Translations under genes and position numbers: made by a program
Assembly: GCA_018262705.1 (NCBI GenBank)
Contig: JADFDQ010000001.1
Span: 1 to 64,000, forward strand
From: Xanthomonas sp.
Lineage (GTDB): Bacteria > Pseudomonadota > Gammaproteobacteria > Xanthomonadales > Xanthomonadaceae
Direction: 5' to 3'
Length of the DNA: 64,000 nucleotides
Shown here: in pieces, positions 1-7,604 of the stretch
Numbering within the stretch: the stretch's first letter is position 1
Layout: each line of letters opens with the position of its first letter
Notes under the pieces: generated by a model
The model's database searches: none
What the model saw: the letters and a program-made list of their open reading frames with translations, nothing else
Told to the model about the DNA's origin: nothing

Positions 1-937
1 AGCCGGCCACAGCCTGTTCGGCCTGCGCCGCATCATGGAAGCGGGTGGCCAACTCACGCGCCAGCCGCAGCTTGAGATCGCGCGGGTTCATGCCTGCAGC
101 AACTTCAGCGCGCAACTGCTTGGCTTCCTCAATCCCGATCTCGAAGCTGAGCAGGTCAATCCAGCGCCACATCAATTCATCGCCAATCTTCATGGTCTTG
201 GTGACGATGTCGATGGCCGGCTCGTTGATGCCGATGTAATTGCCCAGCGACTTGCTCATCTTGTTGACGCCGTCCAGCCCTTCCAGCAGCGGCATGGTCA
301 ACACGATCTGCGGCGGCTGGCCGTAGTGTTCTTGCAGGCCACGCCCCATCAGCAGATTGAACTTCTGGTCGGTGCCGCCGAGCTCGACATCGGCCTTCAG
401 CGCCACCGAGTCATAGCCCTGCACCAAGGGATACAGAAATTCGTGGATGGCGATGGACTGCTGCGCGGCATAGCGCTTGGCAAAATCGTCGCGCTCGAGC
501 ATGCGCGCCACGGTGTGCTGCGCGGCCAACTTGATCATGTCGGCGGCGGACATCGCAGCAAACCATTCACTATTGAAACGCACCTCGGTGCGCTCACGGT
601 CGAGCACCTTGAACACCTGCTCGGCATAGGTTTGCGCATTGGCCAGCACATCCTCGCGGGTCAGCGGCTTGCGGGTGATGTTCTTGCCGGTGGGGTCGCC
701 GATCATGCCGGTGAAGTCGCCAATCAGGAAGATCACCTGATGCCCCAGATCCTGGAACTGGCGCATCTTGTTGAGCAGTACGGTGTGGCCGAGGTGCAAA
801 TCCGGCGCAGTGGGGTCGAAACCGGCCTTGACCCGCAGCGGCCGGCCAAGCTTCAGGCGCGCTTCGAGCTCCTCGCGCTTGAGGATTTCATCGCTGCCGC
901 GGGCGATACGTTTCAACGATTGCTGCACATCCAACAC
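1..937 (-). CDS. tyrS: Tyrosyl-tRNA synthetase, C-terminal part cut off by the window edge
   Basis: Charges tRNA-Tyr with tyrosine in the cytoplasm. The ORF track misses it because the stop codon lies outside the window; I read it directly from the minus strand. About 312 codons are present. The class I signature HLGH is near residues 48-51 and KMSKS is near 226-230, so the catalytic core is complete; only the C-terminal region, including any S4-like RNA-binding domain, is missing. I chose GTG at 937 because a GGAGAGAGG purine run sits about 6 nt upstream; a second GTG lies three codons in. It is divergent from an M23 peptidase gene, an arrangement common in gammaproteobacteria. Confidence 0.95.
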   Translation of the reverse strand, partial: MLDVQQSLKRIARGSDEILKREELEARLKLGRPLRVKAGFDPTAPDLHLGHTVLLNKMRQFQDLGHQVIFLIGDFTGMIGDPTGKNITRKPLTREDVLANAQTYAEQVFKVLDRERTEVRFNSEWFAAMSAADMIKLAAQHTVARMLERDDFAKRYAAQQSIAIHEFLYPLVQGYDSVALKADVELGGTDQKFNLLMGRGLQEHYGQPPQIVLTMPLLEGLDGVNKMSKSLGNYIGINEPAIDIVTKTMKIGDELMWRWIDLLSFEIGIEEAKQLRAEVAAGMNPRDLKLRLARELATRFHDAAQAEQAVAG

Positions 938-1043
938 GAATCGCCTCTCTCCAGCGACCGCATGGGCCGCATTCAGGTTTTTGCGGGGGACGTTAATATC
1001 ACGTTAAACCGGCCACGTTAAAAACATCCCTTTATTCAACGGG

Positions 1044-1072
1044 TTGACGCGTCTTTATGACACGACTATGTT
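1044..1072 (+). promoter_or_regulatory. Sigma-70 type promoter of the M23 peptidase gene
   Basis: TTGACG (1044-1049) and TATGTT (1067-1072) are separated by exactly 17 bp. They lie about 42 bp before the M23 peptidase ATG, in the tyrS/M23 divergent gap. This is the best consensus-like promoter on the plus strand of the window. Prediction by eye only. Confidence 0.6.
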
Positions 1073-1114
1073 AACCCGCTGTGGCGGTACTGCGCCCGCA
1101 ATGAGGATGATCAT

Positions 1115-2605
1115 ATGACGGATACGGTCAACAGCACGGTTCGTCGCACCAACCTCGAGCGCGCGCACGTCAACGCCGACCGCCCCGTTCACGAATTGAT
1201 ATCACACGTGTTTCGCGGCCGCTGGACGCGCCGGCACTGGGCGCAGGCCAGCATGGTGGCGACGATGGGCGCGCTGCTGATTGCAATCGTTCCCGGCTTC
1301 TCGCAACTGCTGGATGCGCAGGCGAAATCCTCGGCCCATCGGATGACAATGGCGCTGACCTTGCCCAAGCCAGCCAAGACTGCGGTGAATCAGGATCGCT
1401 GGCAGTCGGTGACGCTCAAGCCCGGCCAAACGCTGAGCGGCGTGTTCGAAGAGTTGGGCATCCCCTACAGCCAGCTCGAACGCGTGATGCTGCATCCGCG
1501 CATCAAGCCGACACTGCGCCGGCTGCGCCCCGGCACCCAGCTCAGCTTCAACCTGCCCGAAGACGGCAGCGTGCGGGCGATGCGGCTGGAAGCCGGCCCC
1601 GGCGTCGGCGACACCCCGATCGAACTCGAATTCAGCGCGGACGCGGTGCGCGAACGCGCAGTGCCGGTGGAAATCACCACGCGCACGGTGGTGTTGACCG
1701 GTGAGGTGGGTAATTCGCTGTTCGCTTCGGCACGCGAGCTGGGCCTTGGCAGCGCCCAGCTCAATCAGCTCACCGACGAGATGTTCAAGTACGACATCGA
1801 CTTCGATTCCGACCTGGACGAACACGACCGCTTCAGCGTCGTCGTCGATCAGACCTGGAAGAACGGTCAGCTGGTCAACACCGGACCGGTGCAAGCGGCG
1901 GCGTTCACCGTCGATGGCAAGATCAAGAGCGCGTTCCGCTTCCTGCGCGACGGCAAGCCCGAGTACTTCACCCCGGACGGCCGTTCGCTCAAGCGCCCGT
2001 TCATCCGCATGCCGATTCCCTATGCGCGGATCAGTTCCGGATTCGGCATGCGCCGGCACCCGATCCTGGGCCGGATGCGCGGGCACATGGGCATCGATTA
2101 CGCCGCGGCCTCCGGCACCCCGATCATGGCCGCCGGCAATGCGCGGGTCGCCTTCGTCGGCCGCAAGGGAGGCTACGGCAACGCGGTCATCCTCGACCAC
2201 GGCGGCGGCAAGACTACGCTGTACGGCCACATGTCGCGCTTCGCCGGCATTCACGTCGGCCAACATGTCGCTCAGGGCGCGGTGATCGGTTACGTCGGCA
2301 GCACCGGCCTTGCCACCGGCCCGCACCTGCACTACGAGTTCCGCATCAACGGCGTGCACATGGATCCGCGCAAGATGACCCTGCCGCCGCCGACACCGCT
2401 CAGCGGTGCCGCGCTGGTGGCCTTCCACGCGGACACCCGCCACGCGCTGGACAAGATTCGCGAAATGGAAGACGTGGTGTTCCAGCTCAACGACGGCAGT
2501 CGCATCGCCGATGCCGCTCCAACTGCGCAGCCCGCTTCGGCGCCCACAACGCGACAGTCCCCGGCGCGAGCGCCGTCCCGCGCCCCGTCGCGCCGCAGGG
2601 GCTGA
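1115..2605 (+). CDS. M23 family murein DD-endopeptidase-like protein with OapA/LysM-like domain
   Basis: Predicted periplasmic, inner-membrane-anchored peptidoglycan hydrolase of 496 aa. One membrane segment lies at about residues 44-64. It is followed by an OapA/LysM-like region (about 95-160, with '[11 protein letters not shown]' and '[11 protein letters not shown]'), and then the LytM/M23 zinc peptidase domain with HMGID (His324, Asp328) and the late GPHLHYEF motif, so the metal ligands are intact. The C-terminal 50 residues are Pro/Ala/Arg-rich and probably disordered. A good promoter precedes it and an SD-like AGGATG lies before the ATG. The next gene is anmK, and ampG follows, so it sits in a peptidoglycan turnover and recycling neighbourhood. 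MepM is the nearest well-known relative; exact bond specificity cannot be read. Confidence 0.88.
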   Translation: MTDTVNSTVRRTNLERAHVNADRPVHELISHVFRGRWTRRHWAQASMVATMGALLIAIVPGFSQLLDAQAKSSAHRMTMALTLPKPAKTAVNQDRWQSVTLKPGQTLSGVFEELGIPYSQLERVMLHPRIKPTLRRLRPGTQLSFNLPEDGSVRAMRLEAGPGVGDTPIELEFSADAVRERAVPVEITTRTVVLTGEVGNSLFASARELGLGSAQLNQLTDEMFKYDIDFDSDLDEHDRFSVVVDQTWKNGQLVNTGPVQAAAFTVDGKIKSAFRFLRDGKPEYFTPDGRSLKRPFIRMPIPYARISSGFGMRRHPILGRMRGHMGIDYAAASGTPIMAAGNARVAFVGRKGGYGNAVILDHGGGKTTLYGHMSRFAGIHVGQHVAQGAVIGYVGSTGLATGPHLHYEFRINGVHMDPRKMTLPPPTPLSGAALVAFHADTRHALDKIREMEDVVFQLNDGSRIADAAPTAQPASAPTTRQSPARAPSRAPSRRRG

Positions 2606-2613
2606 GAAGCCCC
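2598..2613 (+). other. Intercistronic hairpin with GAGA tetraloop at the M23 stop codon
   Basis: GGGGCT-GAGA-AGCCCC is a perfect 6-bp stem with a GNRA-type loop, and the peptidase TGA stop lies inside it. There is no U-tract, so it is not an intrinsic terminator. It could stabilise mRNA ends or separate expression of the peptidase and anmK. Confidence 0.45.
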
Positions 2614-2624
2614 GCCCGCAATGC

Positions 2625-2637
2625 GATACTGCGGCGC
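2625..2637 (+). promoter_or_regulatory. Candidate extended -10 element directly upstream of anmK (leaderless type)
   Basis: TGC-GATACT (hexamer 2625-2630) has an extended -10 TGn, and the anmK ATG begins 7 nt after it. No Shine-Dalgarno sequence is visible. A transcript from here would start at or next to the ATG. Inference from spacing. Confidence 0.35.
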
Positions 2638-3765
2638 ATGACCGCTGCCGCTGACGATCACCTGTTCCTCGGCCTGATGTCCGGCACCAGCGTCGATGGC
2701 ATCGACGCGGCCTTGGTGCGTTTCCACGGCGACGGGTCGCAAGCGCATCCCGAACTGGTGTTTGGTCGAACGTCCCCGTGGGAGCCGGCGCTGCGTGACC
2801 GCCTGGTCGCGCTGGGGCAGGCCGCGCAGACGGTGACGCTGGACGAGGTTGGCGAATTGGAAACGCACATCGGTCAGGCGTTTGCCGAGGCGGCGCTGGC
2901 GACGCTGCTCGAAAGCGGCATCGAAGCCGGCGCAGTCACGGCCATTGGTTCGCACGGACAGACGCTGGCGCATCGCCCTGCCGCTGCGACACCGTTCACG
3001 TTGCAACTGGGTGATCCCAGCGTCATCGCCGAGCGCACCGGAATCGACGTCATCGCCGACTTCCGCCGCCGCGACGTCGCCGCAGGAGGACAGGGCGCGC
3101 CGCTGGTGCCGGCCTTTCACGCCGCGCTGCTGCACGCGCCTGGCGAGAATCGCGCAGTGCTGAATCTGGGCGGGGTTGCCAACCTCACCTTGCTGCCGGG
3201 GTCGGGCACGGTGCGCGGCTTCGACACCGGTCCGGCCAATGGACTGATGGATGCGTGGTGCCAGCTCCATCTCGGCAAACCTTATGACGACGGCGGCGCA
3301 TTCGCCGCACAGGGGCACGTCGACGCAGCACTGCTGGAACGCCTGCTGTCCGAGCCGTGGTTTGCGCAGCTACCACCGAAATCAACCGGTCGCGACCGCT
3401 TCCACCTCGATTGGGTGGACGCCGCGCTGGCCGGCACCGAAGCGCCCGCCGACGTGCAGGCCACGCTGCTGGCGCTGACCGCGCGCAGCGTCGGCGAAGC
3501 CTTGCGCGCCACCCAGCCGGGCACCCGCCGGGTCATCGCCTGCGGAGGCGGCGTGCACAACCCGCTGCTGATGGCGGCGCTGGCCGAAGCGATGCCCGAC
3601 GCAGCGATCGAGTCCAGCGCGGTACATGGATTGGATCCGGATTTCGTCGAAGCGATGGCGTTCGCCTGGCTGGCGCGCCAGCACCTGGCCGGTCGGCCCG
3701 GCAACCTGCCCGCCGTCACCGGCGCACGCGGACTGCGCGTGCTGGGCGCGCGCTATCCGGCCTGA
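2638..3765 (+). CDS. anmK: Anhydro-N-acetylmuramic acid kinase
   Basis: Phosphorylates and opens 1,6-anhydro-MurNAc to MurNAc-6-phosphate in the cytosol, a step of peptidoglycan recycling. The 375-aa protein starts with the family signature [14 protein letters not shown] (about 12-25). It has GSHGQT, the [22 protein letters not shown]-type stretch, [12 protein letters not shown] and CGGGVHNP, all typical of AnmK and in the usual order and length (about 370 aa). The ATG start fits the family. There is no SD, but a -10-like element sits 7 nt upstream. Its 3' end overlaps the convergent ampG gene by 13 bp; ampG imports the muropeptides that feed this pathway. Confidence 0.97.
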   Translation: MTAAADDHLFLGLMSGTSVDGIDAALVRFHGDGSQAHPELVFGRTSPWEPALRDRLVALGQAAQTVTLDEVGELETHIGQAFAEAALATLLESGIEAGAVTAIGSHGQTLAHRPAAATPFTLQLGDPSVIAERTGIDVIADFRRRDVAAGGQGAPLVPAFHAALLHAPGENRAVLNLGGVANLTLLPGSGTVRGFDTGPANGLMDAWCQLHLGKPYDDGGAFAAQGHVDAALLERLLSEPWFAQLPPKSTGRDRFHLDWVDAALAGTEAPADVQATLLALTARSVGEALRATQPGTRRVIACGGGVHNPLLMAALAEAMPDAAIESSAVHGLDPDFVEAMAFAWLARQHLAGRPGNLPAVTGARGLRVLGARYPA

Positions 3766-5063
3766 GTGCCTGCTTCGACAAAGACCCGCTGCCGCAGCGG
3801 CGGCGTCAGCCAGACATACAGCAGGGCCGCAGGAATCAGCGCCAACACGGTAATGACGAAGTACATGCCATAGCCGGTGGCCATCACGATGCCGCCGGCG
3901 AAGAAGCCGAGGACTTTCCCCGGCAGGTTGACCAGCGAACTGAGCAGCGCGTATTGCGTGGCGGTGTGCTCCTTGTTGACCAGCGCCGAAAGGAACGCGA
4001 CGGTCGGCGGGCCAAGCATTCCCAGCGTGAAGTTCTCCGCCGAGATCACCGCAGTAAGCACCCACAAATCGCCCTTGTGCACCATCAGAAGCAGATACAG
4101 CAGATTGCAACTGCCGCACACTAGCATCATGATCCCGAGCGACTTCCACGCGCCCAGCTTGGTCACCATCGCGCCGCCGCAGAACACGCCAAGAATGCCG
4201 ATCCAGACGCCCCAGAGCTTGGTGACGGTGCCGATCTGGGTCTTGGTGAAACCCTGGTCGATATAGAAGGGGCTCATGATGCCGCCGATGGTGGCCTGTT
4301 CGGGCACCTTGAACAGCAGGACGTAGGCCAGCACGGTCAGTGCCAGCGCCCAGCCGTAACGACGGAAGAAGTCGGTGAACGGATGGACGACGGCGCGCAC
4401 CATCGTCGCCTTCCACGGCAGGTGCTCGGCTGCCAGAACGGTGGGCTCGCGCGCAATCAGATTCGCGATAATCGGAATGAGCATCGTCACAGCCATGATC
4501 GAATACACCAGACTCCAGGCGATGTGATCAGCCATGATCGCGGCAAACGCGCCGGCCACGATCAGCCCGATCCGGTAGCCCAACGAGTAGGTCGCCACCA
4601 GCGCGCCCTGCGCATCCACCGGCGCGATCTCGATGCGGTAGGCGTCCACTGCGATGTCCTGGGTGGCTCCAAAAAACGCCACGCCCAGCGTTGCCGCCAC
4701 AAACAGACCCAACTGCGACGGGGTGATGGCGGCCATCAACAGCAAGGTGGCGATGACCCCAAGCTGCGCCGCCAGCAGCCAACCGCGCCTCCTCCCCAAG
4801 CGCTTGAACCCCGGCAGGTGCCAATGATCCAGCAGCGGCGCCCAGACGAATTTGAACGCATACACCATGCCGGCGCTGGCGATCATGGTGATGTCTTTCA
4901 GCACGATGCCGAAATCCTTCAACCAGAACGCCAGGGTGCCGGCCACCAGCAAAAACGGCAGGCCCGAGGAAAAACCGAAAAAGAACATGGTGCCCGCTGC
5001 CGGCTGGCTGAACGACTGCCAGACCGTCAGTTTTTTCGGCGTGGGCTTCGGATCGGCGCTCAT
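3753..5063 (-). CDS. ampG: AmpG-type muropeptide MFS permease
   Basis: Imports anhydro-muropeptides (GlcNAc-anhMurNAc peptides) from the periplasm for recycling. The 436-aa membrane protein has about 12 hydrophobic segments and the AmpG-like N-terminus '[21 protein letters not shown]', followed by an MFS-type loop '[18 protein letters not shown]'. It is convergent with anmK, overlapping by 13 bp, which supports the recycling assignment. Its ATG overlaps the xthA stop codon (ATGA), so it is probably translated from the xthA message. Substrate is inferred from similarity and context. Confidence 0.88.
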   Translation of the reverse strand: MSADPKPTPKKLTVWQSFSQPAAGTMFFFGFSSGLPFLLVAGTLAFWLKDFGIVLKDITMIASAGMVYAFKFVWAPLLDHWHLPGFKRLGRRRGWLLAAQLGVIATLLLMAAITPSQLGLFVAATLGVAFFGATQDIAVDAYRIEIAPVDAQGALVATYSLGYRIGLIVAGAFAAIMADHIAWSLVYSIMAVTMLIPIIANLIAREPTVLAAEHLPWKATMVRAVVHPFTDFFRRYGWALALTVLAYVLLFKVPEQATIGGIMSPFYIDQGFTKTQIGTVTKLWGVWIGILGVFCGGAMVTKLGAWKSLGIMMLVCGSCNLLYLLLMVHKGDLWVLTAVISAENFTLGMLGPPTVAFLSALVNKEHTATQYALLSSLVNLPGKVLGFFAGGIVMATGYGMYFVITVLALIPAALLYVWLTPPLRQRVFVEAGTQAG

Positions 5064-5875
5064 TCGGCATACTCCACCAGCAGTGGCGCGTGGTCGGAAA
5101 ATTTGGGTTCGGCGAAAATATCAGCGGCCTTGATGCCTGCCGCAATGCCAGGCGTGGCGATTTGGAAGTCGATGCGCCAGCCGACGTTGTTGGCACGCGC
5201 TGCACCGCGCTGCGACCACCACGAATACTCCACCGCGTCGGGTCTGGCCACCCGGAAGGCGTCCTTCCAGCCGTGCGCCGGCGGCACGATCAGGCCATCG
5301 TGGCAGGAGTCGGCAATCATCCCGCTGAGCCAGGCGCGCTCGCGCGGCAGGCAGCCGGAGTTCTTCTGGTTGCCGGCCCAGTTCTTGATGTCGTTCTTGG
5401 CGCGGACGATGTTCCAATCGCCGCACAGCACATACTCGCGGCCACTGGCCAGCCAGCCGTCCAGAATGGGCTTCAGCCAGGCCATCACATCTTCCTTGAA
5501 GCCCTGGCGCTCCGCGCCGGAGCTGCCCGACGGAATGTAAAAGCTGACCACCGACAGGTTGCCGAAGCGGGCTTCGATATAGCGGCCCTCGTCGTCGAAC
5601 GGTGCCCAGCCCAGCGCGGTGCGAATGTCATCGGGCTCGCGCCGGCTGTAGATCGCCACCCCGCTGTAGCCCTTTTTCTGCGCGTCTTTGAACCATGCCT
5701 GGTAGCCGGCGGGGCAAAATTCTTTCTTGAAGCCGGCGGCATCGGTCAATTGATGCTCTTGGGCTTTGGTTTCCTGCACGCACAGCAGGTCGATGTCCTG
5801 CGTCTTGAACCAGTCGAAAAAACCCTTGCTGGCGGCCGAACGCAGGCCATTGGCGTTGAAGGTAAGGATGCGCAT
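5060..5875 (-). CDS. xthA: Exodeoxyribonuclease III / AP endonuclease
   Basis: DNA repair nuclease acting at abasic sites and 3' ends. The 271 aa match the ExoIII (endonuclease/exonuclease/phosphatase) fold, with NANGLR near residue 7, VQETK (about 33-37), GDWNI (metal and active site, about 152-156) and the C-terminal FSDHAPLLV. Length is normal. Its stop overlaps the ampG start by 4 nt. The 5' side is unusual: no Shine-Dalgarno is seen, and only 25 bp separate the ATG from a 188-bp heptanucleotide array lying between xthA and the divergent pyrE. Confidence 0.96.
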   Translation of the reverse strand: MRILTFNANGLRSAASKGFFDWFKTQDIDLLCVQETKAQEHQLTDAAGFKKEFCPAGYQAWFKDAQKKGYSGVAIYSRREPDDIRTALGWAPFDDEGRYIEARFGNLSVVSFYIPSGSSGAERQGFKEDVMAWLKPILDGWLASGREYVLCGDWNIVRAKNDIKNWAGNQKNSGCLPRERAWLSGMIADSCHDGLIVPPAHGWKDAFRVARPDAVEYSWWSQRGAARANNVGWRIDFQIATPGIAAGIKAADIFAEPKFSDHAPLLVEYAE

Positions 5876-5900
5876 CAGGGAGCAGGGTCGGAGGGCATGG

Positions 5901-6088
5901 ACCGGGAACCGGGAACCGGGAACCGGGAACCGGGAACCGGGAACCGGGAACCGGGAACCGGGAACCGGGAACCGGGAACCGGGAACCGGGAACCGGGAAC
6001 CGGGAACCGGGGACCGGGGACCGGGGACCGGGGACCGGGGACCGGGGACCGGGGACCGGGGACCGGGGACCGGGGACCGGGGACCGGG
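5901..6088. repeat. Heptanucleotide tandem array (ACCGGGA)15 then (ACCGGGG)11
   Basis: Twenty-six uninterrupted 7-bp units plus a final 6-bp partial fill most of the 343-bp gap between the divergent xthA and pyrE genes. The array is strictly two-block: 15 copies of ACCGGGA (5901-6005), then 11 copies of ACCGGGG (6006-6082) and ACCGGG. All ORFs running through it are low-complexity readings of the repeat and not genes. The plus strand carries 26 runs of three or four G every 7 nt, a pattern able to form G-quadruplexes. The stretch from 6089 to 6195 holds no gene or clear promoter that I can see. Confidence 0.98.
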
Positions 6089-6195
6089 TTAAGGATAGGG
6101 CCGAAAAATGCAACGCGCGAAATTTTTTGCAGTTCTGCAAGCATAAATGCAAGGAACATTCTGTTTGCGGAGTATGCGCTACGCTTCCCAGATCT

Positions 6196-6218
6196 CCGGT
6201 TTCCGGTTCCCGGTTCCC
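6196..6218. repeat. Inverted degenerate fragment of the heptanucleotide repeat abutting the pyrE start
   Basis: The sequence CCGGTTTCCGGTTCCCGGTT followed by CCC is the reverse complement of about three degenerate heptad units. It ends on the base before the pyrE ATG. Together with the main array it makes a spaced inverted repeat across the xthA-pyrE gap. It leaves pyrE without a recognisable Shine-Dalgarno. Confidence 0.85.
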
Positions 6219-6869
6219 ATGCAGTCCCATCGCTCCCGATTTCTTCAGCTTGCGATCAAGGTCAACGCCCTGCGCTTTGGCGAGTTCGCCCTCAAGTCGG
6301 GGCGTGTCAGCCCGTACTTTTTCAACGCCGGGCAGTTCAATTCCGGCACCGTACTGGCGGAATTGGCCACGTGTTATGCCGATGCCGTAGAAGCGGCCGA
6401 CGTTGGATTCGATCTGCTGTTTGGCCCCGCCTACAAGGGCATCCCGCTGGCCACCGCGCTGGCCTGCGAATACGCGCGCCGCGGCCGCGACCTGCCGCTG
6501 GCGTTCAACCGCAAGGAAGCCAAGACCCATGGCGAAGGCGGCAGCCTGATTGGTGCACCGCTGCTCGGTCAGCGGGTCTTGATCGTGGATGATGTCATCA
6601 CCGCCGGCACCGCGATCCGCGAGGCGCTGGAGATCATCCGTCGCGAGGGCGGGAGAGTGGCTGGCATCGTGATCGCACTGGATCGCCAGGAACGGGTGCG
6701 CGAAGACGCTACCGAATCTGCCGCGCAGTCGCTGTCCGGCGAACACGGCATTCCGGTGGTGGCCGTTGCCGGTCTTGACGACTTGCTTGCGTTTGTCGAC
6801 GAAAGCAGTGCCCTTTCGACGCACCGTCACGCCTTGCTCGACTACCGCGCGCGCTACGGCGCAGGCTGA
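6219..6869 (+). CDS. pyrE: Orotate phosphoribosyltransferase
   Basis: Pyrimidine biosynthesis: orotate plus PRPP gives OMP. I place the start at the internal ATG (MQSHRSRFLQ, 216 aa), which matches the usual family length of about 213-219. The ORF-track start at 6147 adds residues encoded by repeat-derived DNA. Visible motifs are FNAGQF, the GPAYKGIPLA loop, FNRKEAKTHGEGG (catalytic flexible loop) and the PRPP-binding LIVDDVITAGTAIREA. No Shine-Dalgarno is visible, because an inverted heptad-repeat fragment directly precedes the ATG. It is followed by a small exported protein gene 27 nt downstream. Confidence 0.95.
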   Translation: MQSHRSRFLQLAIKVNALRFGEFALKSGRVSPYFFNAGQFNSGTVLAELATCYADAVEAADVGFDLLFGPAYKGIPLATALACEYARRGRDLPLAFNRKEAKTHGEGGSLIGAPLLGQRVLIVDDVITAGTAIREALEIIRREGGRVAGIVIALDRQERVREDATESAAQSLSGEHGIPVVAVAGLDDLLAFVDESSALSTHRHALLDYRARYGAG

Positions 6870-6896
6870 TACGCTAGCCACGATGAGGAGGCTTCC

Positions 6897-7592
6897 ATGA
6901 CCAAGCACGCCGCTGCTGTCTCCGCCTTGGCACTGGCCCTGATCGGCGCGGGCAGCGCTCTGGCGCAAAATCAGAACCCGCCGAAAAAGATTTATTGCTG
7001 GGATGAAGGCGGGCACAAGGTGTGCGGCGACGCTCTGCCGGCATCGGCGGCCAACAGCGCACGCACCGAGTTCAACGCAAGAACCGGCCTCGCAACCGGA
7101 CAGGTCAACCGCGCGCTGACGGCCGACGAACGCGCCGCCGCCGCCGCCGCCGCCAAGGCGGCGCAGCAGCAGGCGGATGCCGAAGCTGCGCAACGCCGTC
7201 GCGATCTGGCGATGGTGGAGTCCTACCGCAGCGAGGTCGACCTGCGCGCCGCCTACAAGGAGCGCACCGATCTAGCAGATGAATCCATCAAGACCGGCCT
7301 GCTCGGAGTCTCGAACCTGCGTCTGAGCCTGATTTCCTTGTTGCAGCAGGCCAGCGACAAGGAACTGGCGCGCGCACCGGTGCCGGCCAGACTCACCAAC
7401 TCGATCCGCGAGCAGCACGCCGAACTGCTGCGTCAGCAGCAAATCCTGGCGACCCAGCAGTCTGATCGTGCGACGCTGGAAAGCGATATGCAAGATACGC
7501 TGCGCCGCTATCGGGAAACTCAGCAGCAACAGTCCTCCAGCGGCGATTCGTCGGCAGCGACGACGATGCCGACTGCCCCCGCGACGCATTGA
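6897..7592 (+). CDS. Exported DUF4124-like protein with long coiled-coil region
   Basis: 231 aa of unknown function. Residues 1-23 form a signal peptide ending in SALA-Q. A short DUF4124-like segment follows (IYCWDEGGHKVCGDALP, about 32-48) with two cysteines. The rest is Ala/Gln/Arg-rich and probably helical or coiled-coil (about 75-215, with QQQ tracts). A strong SD (GAGGAGG) precedes the ATG. It may share a transcript with pyrE. Likely periplasmic; no catalytic motif is seen. Confidence 0.75.
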   Translation: MTKHAAAVSALALALIGAGSALAQNQNPPKKIYCWDEGGHKVCGDALPASAANSARTEFNARTGLATGQVNRALTADERAAAAAAAKAAQQQADAEAAQRRRDLAMVESYRSEVDLRAAYKERTDLADESIKTGLLGVSNLRLSLISLLQQASDKELARAPVPARLTNSIREQHAELLRQQQILATQQSDRATLESDMQDTLRRYRETQQQQSSSGDSSAATTMPTAPATH

Positions 7593-7604
7593 ATCCAGGT
7601 TCGA

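Noticed and set aside
1202-2443. 413-aa minus-strand ORF opposite the M23 peptidase
   Set aside because: High-GC shadow frame; the plus-strand protein has clear catalytic motifs.
5901-6088. Possible CRISPR array
   Set aside because: Unit is 7 bp with no spacers and no cas genes nearby.
5090-6592. 500-aa plus-strand ORF with REPGTGN repeats, and the other long ORFs through the array
   Set aside because: They are readings of the 7-bp array in every frame combined with antisense of xthA or pyrE; no ribosome site or family match.
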